A stretch of DNA of 64,000 bases. Origin: Halorubrum sp. F4. Lineage in GTDB: Archaea > Halobacteriota > Halobacteria > Halobacteriales > Haloferacaceae. Made by a program: the position numbers and the translations under genes. Below, piece after piece: positions 32,335 to 41,550 of this stretch. The stretch is taken from contig NZ_JAPDFS010000001.1 in the NCBI RefSeq assembly GCF_027257195.1, forward strand, positions 190,808-254,807, written 5' to 3'. The notes beneath the pieces are model-generated. The model ran no database searches. It was not told the origin of the DNA and worked only from the letters and a program-made list of their open reading frames with translations. The first letter of the stretch is position 1. Every line of letters starts with the position of its first letter.

Positions 32335-34524
32335 TCAGTCCACGATGTCGGAGCCGCCCGGCGGCAGGAACTCCTGGAGCTGGTCGGCGCTCGCGACCCT
32401 CCGCACGAACGACTGGTCGGCGAAGCGCTCCTTGAGGGTTCGGTACACCATCATCGCGGCGTCGTTCTGCGCGTACATCCCCGGCTCCAGCGTGACGTGT
32501 GAGGCCGCCCGCTCCGTTATCGCCGACGGCGGCCCGCCGATCGCCCGGGTCACCGGCTCGCACTGGACGCCGACGGCGACCCGGCAGGGAACGTCCTCGA
32601 AGTAGGTTCGGTCGCCGCGGATCACGAAGCTCCCCTTCTCGATGTACTCGCCGCTCTCGGGCGTCTTCGACACCTGATCCGGCTCGACCATGTAGGCGTC
32701 GCCCGCACCGCGGCCGTCCTTCCAGTCCGAGGAGTACGAGACGGCGAACTGCGCGGCCTCCCGAAGCGTCCCCTCGGCGAAGTCCACGGGGTCCGCCGAC
32801 TCGGAGGGTCCCGCCGCCTTCAGAAGCGTCACCGGGCCGCCGTGTGCCTGCGTGTGGAAGAACCGGTCGTGGTTGCCCATGTACTTCTTCACCAGTTCCT
32901 CGTTCTGGTCGGCGTTGCGCCCGCCGATGACGAGGTAGCCCGTCGAGGTGTGGAACCAGCGGAACCGCTCGTACCAGTCGTCCGGGCTCCGGATCGGGAT
33001 CGACGACCGCGAGAGCCAGTCGGTCTCGTACTCCTCGTCGTCGCCGTCGTCGTCCTCGGCGTTACCGTCGGTGCCGGACTCCTCGTCGGCCGCCTCCCAC
33101 TCGGCCTTTCGCTCCTTTACCGCCTCCAGCTCCTTCCGGGTCGACGCGATCGCCTCCTCGGCACCGTCCTTCTTCTCCTCGATCCGTTTCGCCTCCCGGT
33201 AGAGCCGGTCGGCGTTCACTTCGACCCCGTCGTCGGCCTCGAGCTCGACGGCGAGGTCGTCCTCGCCGAGTTCGACCGTGACGGTTCCCGCGCTCCCGTC
33301 GACGTCGATCACCGCCTCCGCGGCCGCGATCCCCCGTTCGGCCCCCGCCTCGAGCGTCGCCTCGATCTCCTCCCACGACACGTCGTTCCCGCGGGCCTCC
33401 CGGACCGTCGAGAGGACCTCGTCGACGAGGTCGTAGTGGGCGTACACGAGCTCGGCGCGCTCGCGCTCCGTTTCGGCCTGCTCCTCGAACCCCTCGATCG
33501 CGCCGCGCTGCTGTTCGATGATCCGCTCCTGTTTGGCGATCTCCTCCTCGAAGTCCGGGCGGGAGGGCGACGCGTCCGCGGGGGCGTCCCCCGCCTCCTC
33601 GTCGTCGCGCGCGAGCCGGTAGAAGTACTCGTCGACGGCGGCGTTAAACGAGTCGAACCCCACGCTCGGAAGTCCCTCGCGTTCCGACAGCGGGAACGGC
33701 GTGACGTCGACGACGGGGCGGTCCGCCGACTCCGCGTTCGAGTCGTCGACTTCCCCGTCCTCCGATCCCTCGAGCGGCTCCTCGTAGACGCGCGGGTCGA
33801 TGTCGCCGGAGCGGAGGCGCTCGGCGATGCGCTCGAGCGCCCCGTGGAGCGCCCGGTAGGTCCCCTCGTCCGCCTCGTCGATCGGGGTCTCCTTCTCGAC
33901 GCCCGCGCGGGAACACACCTCCTCGGCGTAGAGGCCGCCGAGGTTGAGCTGGGTGGCGAGCGTTCGGACCACGTCGGTGTCGGACTCGTCCATGTGCCGG
34001 ACGAACGCGTCGAGGCTCACGTCGAGGGGGTTCAGTCGCGAGGCGGGGTACTCGTACTGCGCGCCGGGCGCGACCGTGCGGGACTTGAGCCGGACGGTCG
34101 ACAGCGATCCGACGACCTCGCCGGTCTCGTCGAGCGCGGCGACGTTCCCCTGCCCGAACAGCTCCGCGACGAGCGTCGTGTTCTCGTCCTCGCGTTCGAA
34201 CTCGAAGGTGAGGATCCGGTCGAACTCGTACTGGGTGACGCCCGCGAAGTCCGCGCCCGACAGCCGGTTCCGGAGCATCTTCGCGAAGTTCGGCGGCCGG
34301 CCCGGGGCGTCGGCGACGTGTTCGGGATCGGCGGCGTGGGCGCGCTTCACGTCGCCGACCTCGATCATGAGCTCGACGCGGCCGTGGTCGAAGTCGCGCA
34401 GCTTCAGCCGGAGCAGGTCGTCGTCGTAGAGGTACGCCTTGTCGACCTTCGCGCCCTCGTACCGGCCGAGTTCGGTGACGAGCGCGCTCAGGTCGATGCT
34501 CGATAGCTCCCGCTTCGGGTCCAT
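32335..34524 (-). CDS. rqcH: Archaeal Rqc2/RqcH homologue (NFACT protein)
   Basis: 729 residues, in NFACT order: NFACT-N (about 1-220, starting KRELSSIDLSALVTELGRY with GRPPNFAKMLRNRL and RILTFEFER), a helix-hairpin-helix zone (about 220-290), two coiled-coil arms (about 350-400 and 480-520), and the C-terminal NFACT-R region with RFRWFHTSTGYLVIGGRNADQNE. Relatives bind stalled 60S or 50S subunits with peptidyl-tRNA and add C-terminal tails that mark nascent chains for decay. The ATG at 34524 opens the conserved domain. Confidence 0.92.
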   Translation of the reverse strand: MDPKRELSSIDLSALVTELGRYEGAKVDKAYLYDDDLLRLKLRDFDHGRVELMIEVGDVKRAHAADPEHVADAPGRPPNFAKMLRNRLSGADFAGVTQYEFDRILTFEFEREDENTTLVAELFGQGNVAALDETGEVVGSLSTVRLKSRTVAPGAQYEYPASRLNPLDVSLDAFVRHMDESDTDVVRTLATQLNLGGLYAEEVCSRAGVEKETPIDEADEGTYRALHGALERIAERLRSGDIDPRVYEEPLEGSEDGEVDDSNAESADRPVVDVTPFPLSEREGLPSVGFDSFNAAVDEYFYRLARDDEEAGDAPADASPSRPDFEEEIAKQERIIEQQRGAIEGFEEQAETERERAELVYAHYDLVDEVLSTVREARGNDVSWEEIEATLEAGAERGIAAAEAVIDVDGSAGTVTVELGEDDLAVELEADDGVEVNADRLYREAKRIEEKKDGAEEAIASTRKELEAVKERKAEWEAADEESGTDGNAEDDDGDDEEYETDWLSRSSIPIRSPDDWYERFRWFHTSTGYLVIGGRNADQNEELVKKYMGNHDRFFHTQAHGGPVTLLKAAGPSESADPVDFAEGTLREAAQFAVSYSSDWKDGRGAGDAYMVEPDQVSKTPESGEYIEKGSFVIRGDRTYFEDVPCRVAVGVQCEPVTRAIGGPPSAITERAASHVTLEPGMYAQNDAAMMVYRTLKERFADQSFVRRVASADQLQEFLPPGGSDIVD

Positions 34525-34617
34525 ACGGGTCCCACACGCGGGCCGGGAAAAGGCGTGTCGTTGTGGACGCCCCTGGAGACGGCTGGGACGCCGACGTTCG
34601 GGTCGATCCTGCGTCGA

Positions 34618-34626
34618 TTTATTAAC
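34618..34626 (+). promoter_or_regulatory. TATA-like box of the 120-residue protein gene
   Basis: TTTATTAAC lies 23-31 bases upstream of the ATG at 34649 and supports that start. Confidence 0.55.
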
Positions 34627-34648
34627 GTGGTCGAGAAACTGCCACGAT

Positions 34649-35011
34649 ATGTCGACGATCGCCGAAACGATTCTTGACTTCGATGGCCCCACACCCCGCG
34701 TCGTCGCCGACCTTCGGAACATCAACTTCGAGATCGAACACGTGCGCGACGATCTGGAGGAGGTCTACTCGGACAAGGACCTCGAGCAAGCGTATCAGCT
34801 GATCATGTCGAACCAGGTCACGGGGGACGACTTCAAGAAGCTGGTCGGACGGAGCCGATACAACGCCCAGACGCTGTTCTTCGAGGACATCGTCGTCTTC
34901 CTCTTCTCCTCGGACCGGTACGAGGCGGTCTTCGCGTCCTTCGATTACGACGGAGACTTTCCGGTGAACGAGTTGGTGGCTCGGGTATCCGAGACGGACG
35001 GAGACGAATAG
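34649..35011 (+). CDS. Conserved acidic protein of unknown function
   Basis: 120 residues, no membrane segment, predicted mixed helix and strand. NINFEIEHVRDDLEE and FFEDIVVFLFSSDRYEAV are the most structured parts. Divergent from rqcH with its own TATA box. No family recognised; the clear promoter and codon use support a real gene. Confidence 0.7.
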   Translation: MSTIAETILDFDGPTPRVVADLRNINFEIEHVRDDLEEVYSDKDLEQAYQLIMSNQVTGDDFKKLVGRSRYNAQTLFFEDIVVFLFSSDRYEAVFASFDYDGDFPVNELVARVSETDGDE

Positions 35012-35091
35012 GCCGCCGATCGAGGGATCGAGAGGCGATCCCGATCTCTTCTCTCACAGCCGGAACGATCGTCATGGATTCGGCCGATCGG

Positions 35092-36129
35092 TCATCGCTC
35101 TCCGGGTTCGGCCGATCGGTCATCGCTCTCGGACGGTCGATCGTCGACCGCTTCCCGCCAGTCCGAGACGAGGTCGAACGAGTCGTCGACGTCCCCGAGA
35201 ACGAGGAGCGCGTAGTATCGGAGGTACGTCACCACCGGGACCTGCGCGATCGCCCAGACGACGAGCATCGCCAGCCCGAACAGGAGTCCGAGGCCGACGA
35301 GGACGGCGAACCCGACCGTCGACGAGAGGGAGACGGCGACGTGCGTGATCCCGGCCGCGACGACGAACGGAGTGGCGATGAGGAGTGCGACGATCCCCAC
35401 CGCGATCGAGGCGACTAGCCCGACGGCGACGGTCAACAGGAAGGCGATCACTGCGTAGGCCAAGTACTGTTTCCACGCCGCCGTGATCGACCGCCAGAGC
35501 CGCCGCCACCCCGCGAGGACTCCCGAATCGAACCGGATCATGAGGGGGACGACGAAGGCGGTCGTGAATCCCGATAGCAGTCCGTAGACGACGCCGACGA
35601 CGAACAACACCGGGATGCCGGCGAGGAACGCCACGAACGGGATCACGAGGTCACGTCCGGTGAAGATCGGGACGAAGACCAAGGCGATCCAGCCGAGAAC
35701 CAGCGCGAGCATCGGGAGCCCGATCCCGACCCGGAAGACGAACAGTCGGAGTCCCTGTCGCCATCGACGACGCCAGTGGCGACGGATCGACACCTCGCCG
35801 GTCCGGAGCGACTCGATCAGGACGAACTCCATGACCGCGCCGACGAGCGCGAACAGCGCCCCGAGGAGGACGGCGGCGCCGACGAGCGCGGCGACGATCA
35901 CCAGGGGATCGGCCGGAAGGGTACCCGGGAAGGAGGCCGGGAGCTCGTTCACGGGGATCCCCTCGGACGGGGTAGAGGCGTTGAACTGTGCCGACGGGAG
36001 GCTCACGCCGCCCCCGACGAAGAACGCGACGACGGCGAGTCTCAGCCAACGTCGAGCGTCGATCGGGGTCAGGAACTCCCGGGTGACGCCGAAGGCTCGT
36101 TCGACGTTATCGACTGCGTGGAGGGCCAT
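35092..36129 (-). CDS. Multi-pass membrane protein of unknown function
   Basis: 345 residues with about six to seven hydrophobic stretches (roughly 30-42, 75-110, 133-155, 160-190, 230-260, 280-312). RRHWRRRWRQGLRLFVFR and WRRLWRSITAAWKQYLAYA are basic amphipathic segments that resemble glycerophosphoryl-diester phosphodiesterase membrane-domain or DUF7544-type proteins. The C-terminal 25 residues are acidic. It ends near the 120-residue gene (convergent) and follows elp3. Function is unknown. Confidence 0.72.
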   Translation of the reverse strand: MALHAVDNVERAFGVTREFLTPIDARRWLRLAVVAFFVGGGVSLPSAQFNASTPSEGIPVNELPASFPGTLPADPLVIVAALVGAAVLLGALFALVGAVMEFVLIESLRTGEVSIRRHWRRRWRQGLRLFVFRVGIGLPMLALVLGWIALVFVPIFTGRDLVIPFVAFLAGIPVLFVVGVVYGLLSGFTTAFVVPLMIRFDSGVLAGWRRLWRSITAAWKQYLAYAVIAFLLTVAVGLVASIAVGIVALLIATPFVVAAGITHVAVSLSSTVGFAVLVGLGLLFGLAMLVVWAIAQVPVVTYLRYYALLVLGDVDDSFDLVSDWREAVDDRPSESDDRSAEPGER

Positions 36130-36171
36130 GACGGAACGATCGCCGACCCACGAGTTAGCCCTTCCGGTGGC

Positions 36172-37893
36172 TCAAAGCCGCTTTGAAACGTACGGTCCGT
36201 CCTGGTGGTATCCGAGCTCGTTCCGGTAGTACTCGCGCGCGCCGATCCCCGAGATGACGGTCGCCTTCCGGTAGCCGGCCTCGCGGGCGAGCTCCTCGGC
36301 CCGTTCGATGAGCTTCCGGCCGTACCCCCGATGCTGCCAGTCGCCGTCGCCGCCGAGCGCGACCTCGCTACCGTACACGTGGAGCTCGCGAATCAAGGCG
36401 GCGTCCTCGAGCTCCCGCCGGACCGCGTCGTCCTCGGTGCCGGGCGCGCCGGGTTGACCGGGCGCGAAGGAGGGGAACCGCAGGCGGCAGAACCCGATCA
36501 GCAGGTCACGGACGGGGTCCTCGAAGGCGATGAAGCGTTCGGTCCCGCCGCCCGCCTCGTAGGTCGTGACCGAGAGTTCGACGTCGTCGGGGTCGGGATC
36601 GGCGTCGTTGTGGCCGACCTCGCGGGCGCGGATGTCCCGCTGGACGATCCCCTTCTCCTCGGCACGCCGGTCGGCGAGCTGGCGGAGGTTCGACTTCCAG
36701 ACGCCTCCCTCGATGAAGTCGGCCGGGATGTCGCGTTGAACCCGCTGGAGCCGCGTGTACTTCGGAATGAGGTCCATGACCTCGGCGACGACGTCGGCCG
36801 CCTCCTCGTTCGAGAGCGGCTCGTACTCGTCGCGCCGCCAGCGGTCGTACACCCGCGTCCCGCCGACGACGAGGGTCGGGTAGATCTTCAGGTAGTCCGG
36901 CCGCCAGTCCGGGTTCTCGAACAGCTGGCGGAAGTCCTCGATACACATCTCCCTCGTCATCCCGGGCTGGCCGGGCATCATGTGGAACCCGACCTTGAAC
37001 GCGGCGTCGCGCAGGCGCCGATTGGCGTTCCGGCTCGCCTCGTTGCCGTGCCCGCGGTGCATCTCGCGATTGATCCGCTCGTAGGTGGTCTGGACGCCGA
37101 CCTCGACTTTGGTCCCGCCCAGATCGAGCATCCGGTCGATCTGTTCGGGGTCACACCAGTCGGGCTTCGTCTCGAAGGTCGTCCCGATGTTGCGGATCGC
37201 GTTCGTCTCGTTCTCGGCGATCACGTCCTCGAGGTATTCGAACTCGGTCTCCTCGGGAGCGGGCGCGAACGACACGCCCTCGGCGGGCTCGGGATCCTTC
37301 TCGAGGTCGTAGTCGTTCATCGCCTGCAGCGCCCGCTTCACGAACCACTCCTGGTAGTCGTGCGAGCGCGCGGTCATCGTCCCGCCCATCAGAATGAGTT
37401 CCACCTTGTCGACCGGGTGGCCGATCTTGCGGAGCTGCTCGAGCCGCAGCGTGACCTGCCCGTACGGGTCGTAGTCGTTCTGCTCGCCGCGGGCCGCGGC
37501 GGGCTCGTGGCCGGTGTACGACTGCGCCGAGGAGAACTCGGAGGCCGGCCCGCCTGGACAGTAGAGGCACTTCCCGTGGGGACACAGCTTCGGCGAGGTC
37601 ATGATCGCCACGGGCGAGACGCCCGAAGCGGTCCGAACCGGCTTTCGGCGTACCACTTCGATCACGTCGTCGCGTGCCTCGGCGGGGGCGTGATCGAGTA
37701 TCTCGGTGTTCTTCGGCACCTTCGGCGAGGAGAACTCCGAGCAGGCGTCGAGCTTCGCGGACTCGAGGCTCTCGCGGTCGACGTCGCCCGCGAGGATCCG
37801 GTCGACGAGGTGTTCGCAGGCGTCCACGAACGCCTCGGACTCCGCGTCGGCGTCGGAGCCGGACCCCGCGTCGCTCGGCGCGTCGGTACTCAT
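36172..37893 (-). CDS. elp3: tRNA uridine(34) carboxymethyl-modifying radical SAM/acetyltransferase Elp3
   Basis: 573 residues. After an acidic N-terminus, KPVRTASGVSPVAIMTSP precedes the radical SAM cysteines in CPHGKCLYCPGGP. Further conserved stretches are HMMPGQPGMTREMC and KIYPTLVV. The last 150 residues form a GNAT domain (HRGYGRKLIERAEELARE, YYRNELGYHQDGPYVSK). Elp3 makes cm5U at the tRNA wobble base, and archaea carry it without the other Elongator subunits. The ATG at 37893 opens it. Confidence 0.94.
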   Translation of the reverse strand: MSTDAPSDAGSGSDADAESEAFVDACEHLVDRILAGDVDRESLESAKLDACSEFSSPKVPKNTEILDHAPAEARDDVIEVVRRKPVRTASGVSPVAIMTSPKLCPHGKCLYCPGGPASEFSSAQSYTGHEPAAARGEQNDYDPYGQVTLRLEQLRKIGHPVDKVELILMGGTMTARSHDYQEWFVKRALQAMNDYDLEKDPEPAEGVSFAPAPEETEFEYLEDVIAENETNAIRNIGTTFETKPDWCDPEQIDRMLDLGGTKVEVGVQTTYERINREMHRGHGNEASRNANRRLRDAAFKVGFHMMPGQPGMTREMCIEDFRQLFENPDWRPDYLKIYPTLVVGGTRVYDRWRRDEYEPLSNEEAADVVAEVMDLIPKYTRLQRVQRDIPADFIEGGVWKSNLRQLADRRAEEKGIVQRDIRAREVGHNDADPDPDDVELSVTTYEAGGGTERFIAFEDPVRDLLIGFCRLRFPSFAPGQPGAPGTEDDAVRRELEDAALIRELHVYGSEVALGGDGDWQHRGYGRKLIERAEELAREAGYRKATVISGIGAREYYRNELGYHQDGPYVSKRL

Positions 37894-37990
37894 TACTGCA
37901 CGTTCGACGGGTTTCGGAGTTAAGCGTGTCGGGGCGTGACGGCGTCGTCGCCTCCCGACCTCGGATCCGCGACGACGCCCGCGTTCGGCT

Positions 37991-39166
37991 CTATCGGTCG
38001 AGGAAGGGCGGAGTGACGACCTCCGCACGCTTCTCGTCGCCGCGAACGACGACGCTCACCTCGGTCCCCGGCTCCGCGTACTCCTCGTGGAGGTAGCCCA
38101 ACCCGATCGGCTCGCCGAGCGTCGGGCTCATCGTCCCGGAGGTGAGGTGACCGATCCGGGTCAGGTCGCCGTCGGTGACGGCGTAGCCGCTTCGTGGGAC
38201 CCCGCGCTCGAGCAGTTTGACCCCGGTGAACGTCTCGTCCGGTCCCCCGTCGGCCCGCTGGGTCGCCAGCGCGTCGCGGCCGACGAACTCGGTGTCGAGG
38301 TCGACGACGAACCCGATCCCCGCCTCGTACGGCGTTCGCGGCTCCTCGTCGGGGTCGAAGTCCTGACCCGACAGCAGGAACCCCATCTCCATCCGGAGGG
38401 TGTCGCGCGCGCCGAGCCCGCACGGCTGGACGTCGAACGCCGACCAGACCGCCTCGGCGTCCGCCGCGGGGCACATCACCTCGAAGCCGTCCTCGCCGGT
38501 GTAGCCGGTGCGGGCGACCCAGCTCGCGACGCCGCCGACCGTCGCAAGCGTTGCCTGGAACTTCGACAGTCCCGTGATCGCCTCGGGAGAGGCGGCCGCG
38601 TCGTCCATCGCGTCGACCGCCTCCGGCCCCTGGACCGCGAACATCGCCCAGTCGGCGGTGGTGTTCGCGACGGCGGCGTCGAGGTCGTTCCCGTCGCGGT
38701 AGTCGACCCAGCGGTCCATCGCCTCCCCGTCGTGACCGGCGTTCGGGACGAGGAGGTACGCGGGCTCGCCGCTCGTCGCGTCCAGGTCGCCGTCGGTCTC
38801 GTCGTCGAGCCCCGACAGCGACGCGGTCGCGCTTCCGGCCTCGACGCCGTCGGGGAGCCGGTAGACGACCGTGTCGTCGAGCATGGTCCCCTCCTCGTTC
38901 GTGATCGCGGCGTACTGGGAGTCGCCCGGCTCCAGGGCCGTCACGTCGTTCGTCGTCAGTCGGTTCATCAGCGTCGTCGCGTCCGGGCCCGACACCTCGA
39001 TCTCGCCCATGTGGGAGACGTCGAACGCGCCGACCGCCTCGCGAACGGCGGCGTGCTCCTCGCGGATCGAGTCGAACTCGACGGGCATCTGCCACCCGCC
39101 GAAGTCGGTGAACGTCGCGCCGCGCGTCTCGTGAACGCCGTGGAGCGGAGGAGTCCGTTCGCTCAT
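37991..39166 (-). CDS. gcvT: Aminomethyltransferase (glycine cleavage T protein)
   Basis: 391 residues. GcvT marks: FTDFGGWQMPVEF, FDVSHMGEIEVSG, NDVTALEPGDSQYAAITNEEG, and the folate-site region FAVQGPEAVD then GYTGEDGFEVMCP. It transfers the methylene group from lipoyl-GcvH to tetrahydrofolate and releases ammonia. The other gcv genes sit at 7.6-10.8 kb on the same strand; the separation means T protein is controlled apart. It is divergent from the signal peptidase gene, 90 bases apart. Confidence 0.95.
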   Translation of the reverse strand: MSERTPPLHGVHETRGATFTDFGGWQMPVEFDSIREEHAAVREAVGAFDVSHMGEIEVSGPDATTLMNRLTTNDVTALEPGDSQYAAITNEEGTMLDDTVVYRLPDGVEAGSATASLSGLDDETDGDLDATSGEPAYLLVPNAGHDGEAMDRWVDYRDGNDLDAAVANTTADWAMFAVQGPEAVDAMDDAAASPEAITGLSKFQATLATVGGVASWVARTGYTGEDGFEVMCPAADAEAVWSAFDVQPCGLGARDTLRMEMGFLLSGQDFDPDEEPRTPYEAGIGFVVDLDTEFVGRDALATQRADGGPDETFTGVKLLERGVPRSGYAVTDGDLTRIGHLTSGTMSPTLGEPIGLGYLHEEYAEPGTEVSVVVRGDEKRAEVVTPPFLDR

Positions 39167-39256
39167 ACCGGCACCACTCCGGGGCGAACCTAATGTCTTG
39201 TCATCGAAGGGGTCCCCGCCGACAACCTCAAGTCCGATCCAGCCTCCCAACGACAC

Positions 39257-39943
39257 GTGATCCGCCGTCCGAGAGAGCGGTTCGGGCCCCCCGCCACCGT
39301 CCTCGTCGTCGCCCTCCTCCTCGTGACGGTCGTCGGCGTGTGGCCCCCGCTCGTCGCCGTCGAGAGCGGGAGCATGGAGCCGTCCGTCGAGCGGGGCGAC
39401 CTCGTCGTCGTCACCGCGACGGACCGATTCCCCTGGGACGATATCGCCGGCAGCGACTCCCCGGATCCGCCGACACGCCTGGGCGGCGAGGGAGACGTCG
39501 TCGTCTACTCCTCCCCGGTCGACCCGAACCAGCCGATACTCCACCGGGTCGCGTTCCGCGTGACTGCGGGAGAGGACTGGACGGATCGGGCCGACCCCGA
39601 TCTGCTCGCGGGCGCCGATTGTGCCGACATCGCGGCCTGCCCGGCTCCCTACGACGGGTACGTGACGTACGGCGACGCCAACGGCGAGTACGACCAGAGC
39701 GCCGGGATCGCGCCGATCGTCCACGAGGAGCTCATCCACGCCAAGGCGCTGTTCGCGGTGCCGTTCCTCGGCCACCTCCAGCTCGGCGTCGACACGGCGG
39801 TCGCCCGGTTCGGGGTCGTGCCGGCCGGCGTCGGGATCGTCGCCGCCGTCTCGCTCGTCAGCGGGACCGGCGCGATCCTCGTCGGCCGTGTGCGGGACGG
39901 CTGGCGGGCTCGGGCGGATCGCCGATCCCGAAACGATCGATAG
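39257..39943 (+). CDS. Signal peptidase I (archaeal/Sec11-like)
   Basis: 228 residues with a GTG start at 39257. An N-terminal membrane helix (PATVLVVALLLVTVVGVWP) is followed by the catalytic Ser motif ESGSMEPSV. The Lys of bacterial enzymes is replaced by His in PILHRVAF, as in archaeal and ER enzymes. Later acidic residues in YGDANGEYD could complete the site. A second helix near 185-205 anchors the C-terminus. It removes signal peptides from Sec substrates outside the membrane. Confidence 0.9.
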   Translation: MIRRPRERFGPPATVLVVALLLVTVVGVWPPLVAVESGSMEPSVERGDLVVVTATDRFPWDDIAGSDSPDPPTRLGGEGDVVVYSSPVDPNQPILHRVAFRVTAGEDWTDRADPDLLAGADCADIAACPAPYDGYVTYGDANGEYDQSAGIAPIVHEELIHAKALFAVPFLGHLQLGVDTAVARFGVVPAGVGIVAAVSLVSGTGAILVGRVRDGWRARADRRSRNDR

Positions 39944-40023
39944 CCGATCGCGATCGGAAGCGAGGAGCGCTTGAGGAGTGCTCGGAAAGTAGTCGGGGAG
40001 TAGTCGGAGAGAGACGCGACGGG

Positions 40024-40599
40024 TCAGTCCTCGTGGCGGTCGCTTCCGTCGTCAGCGCCACCACGGGTCCCGTTTCCCTCGTCGCCTCCGTTCGTCCCGT
40101 TCGTCTCGGTGCTTCCGCCACCGTCGACCTCGTCTCGGACGTCCCCGTCGAGCGTTACCGAGTCACTGGCGGCGTTCCGGAGGGCGTCAGACCGGCCGAA
40201 CTCGCCCGGCGCGATCGCCAGCGTCCGGATGCCGTACCCGTTGGCCGTCTCGAGGACCGGCTTGAAGTCGGTGTCGCGCGAGGCGATCGCGAGCGTCGCC
40301 ATCCGCTCCTCGGCGGCGAACCGAGCGGCGTCGACGGCGAGTTTCACGTCCACGTCCCCGCTCGTCACGACGACCTCGAACCCGCGCGCCTCCGCCGCCT
40401 GGATCAGCCCGGGCGTGGCGTGTTCGTCCAGGTAGAGCCGCGTCGTCACGAGCTGTCCTTCGGCCTCCGCCGCCTCGCGAACGTCGTCGAGGTCGACGTC
40501 GAACTCCGCGCGCAACACGTTCGGGCCGTCGACGAAGAGCGCGACGCCGGCCCGCTCCGAGCCGCCGCGTTCCTCGTCGCCCCGACTGCTGGTCTCCAT
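40024..40599 (-). CDS. NYN/PIN-like domain protein (putative ribonuclease)
   Basis: 191 residues. The NYN domain (about 15-145) shows the acidic metal-site pattern: ALFVDGPNVLR, GDVDVKLAVDAARFA and IASRDTDFKPVL. NYN proteins share the PIN nuclease fold and usually cut or process RNA. An acidic, Gly-rich, disordered tail follows. The target is unknown. The ATG at 40599 opens the gene. Confidence 0.82.
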   Translation of the reverse strand: METSSRGDEERGGSERAGVALFVDGPNVLRAEFDVDLDDVREAAEAEGQLVTTRLYLDEHATPGLIQAAEARGFEVVVTSGDVDVKLAVDAARFAAEERMATLAIASRDTDFKPVLETANGYGIRTLAIAPGEFGRSDALRNAASDSVTLDGDVRDEVDGGGSTETNGTNGGDEGNGTRGGADDGSDRHED

Positions 40600-40675
40600 G
40601 GGCTCCCGTCCGCGGCCGGACCGAAAAGGGATGCCGATCCGCGATCGGTTCGTCTCCGCCGTCTCGCCGCCTGGA

Positions 40676-41302
40676 TCAACAGACCGGCTTCGGGTTGACG
40701 CCCATCGACTCGAGTCGGTCGGTGTACTCCTCGTAGGCCGCCCGGATCGCACCGCCAGCGGCCTCGCGGGCGCGCTCCCATGCCGCCTCGTCGTCCCCGC
40801 ACTCGGCCGCGAGGAGATCGCTCGCCCGCTCCAGTTGCGCGTCGAGGTCGTCGCCCATCGACCGGAACAGGCCCGCGGTCTGTGGGTCCGCGTTGCCGAC
40901 GAAGAAGCCCGTCACCTGCGTCTTCGACTTCTCGGCGGCGAGCGTCCGCCCGACGAAGCCGCCGAGCCGCTCGACGGCGTCGTCGAGCCCGCGGAGGTAC
41001 GACTGGATCGCCGGCGTCTCGCCGGGATCGTGGTCGTCGAGTTCGCCGGCGACCGTGTCGTAGTGGGCGCGCTCCTCGCGGGCCGTCTCCGCGAACGCCT
41101 CGGCGACCTCGCCCGTCTCGTCCTCCGCCCACGACTCGTACGTCTCGGCCGCGTGGTGTTCGGCGGTCGCCGCGGCGGAAAGCACCGCCTCGGGCTCCAT
41201 CTCGCCTGCCGTGTCCGCGAACAGCGACTTCGACGATCCGAGCCGCGAGAGAGCGGTCTCGTTGTCGTCGCGGACGGCCTCGATGAACTCCTCAGGGGTC
41301 AT
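40676..41302 (-). CDS. Rubrerythrin/ferritin-like helical protein
   Basis: 208 residues (210 if a Met two codons upstream, at 41308, is used). The helical bundle carries ferritin-like motifs: TAEHHAAETYESWA and REERAHYDTVAG, each with Glu and His spaced for a di-iron site. No rubredoxin domain is seen. Related proteins handle peroxide or store iron. The protein ends NPKPVC. It lies downstream of the rhodanese gene on the same strand, separated by about 250 bases that contain a partial duplication. Confidence 0.72.
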   Translation of the reverse strand: MTPEEFIEAVRDDNETALSRLGSSKSLFADTAGEMEPEAVLSAAATAEHHAAETYESWAEDETGEVAEAFAETAREERAHYDTVAGELDDHDPGETPAIQSYLRGLDDAVERLGGFVGRTLAAEKSKTQVTGFFVGNADPQTAGLFRSMGDDLDAQLERASDLLAAECGDDEAAWERAREAAGGAIRAAYEEYTDRLESMGVNPKPVC

Positions 41303-41390
41303 GCACATTGGTACCGTCTCCGGGTAGTTGTATGCGACGGTCGGCATCGAAAGAACGGATTCGCGGTCGCTGCGCTCAGTCGTCGACAGC

Positions 41391-41427
41391 GAGGCTTCGT
41401 TCCTTCGTCACTCGGCCTCGCCCTTCT
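41391..41427. repeat. Partial copy of the rhodanese 3' end (other copy 41534-41570)
   Basis: 37 bases match 41534-41570 with two mismatches. The second copy includes the last codons and stop of the sulfurtransferase gene; this copy is 143 bases downstream in non-coding DNA. A 12-mer TCAGTCGTCGAC also occurs twice in the gap. Confidence 0.7.
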
Positions 41428-41550
41428 CACGGGTCGCTTCGCTCCCCGTTCGATATTCCGAAGTCAACTCCTTCACTTCGTTCAGTCGTCGACTTCGCCT
41501 TTCTCCGCGGCTCCTCCGTCGCCGCTACGATTCGAGGCCTCGTTCCTACG

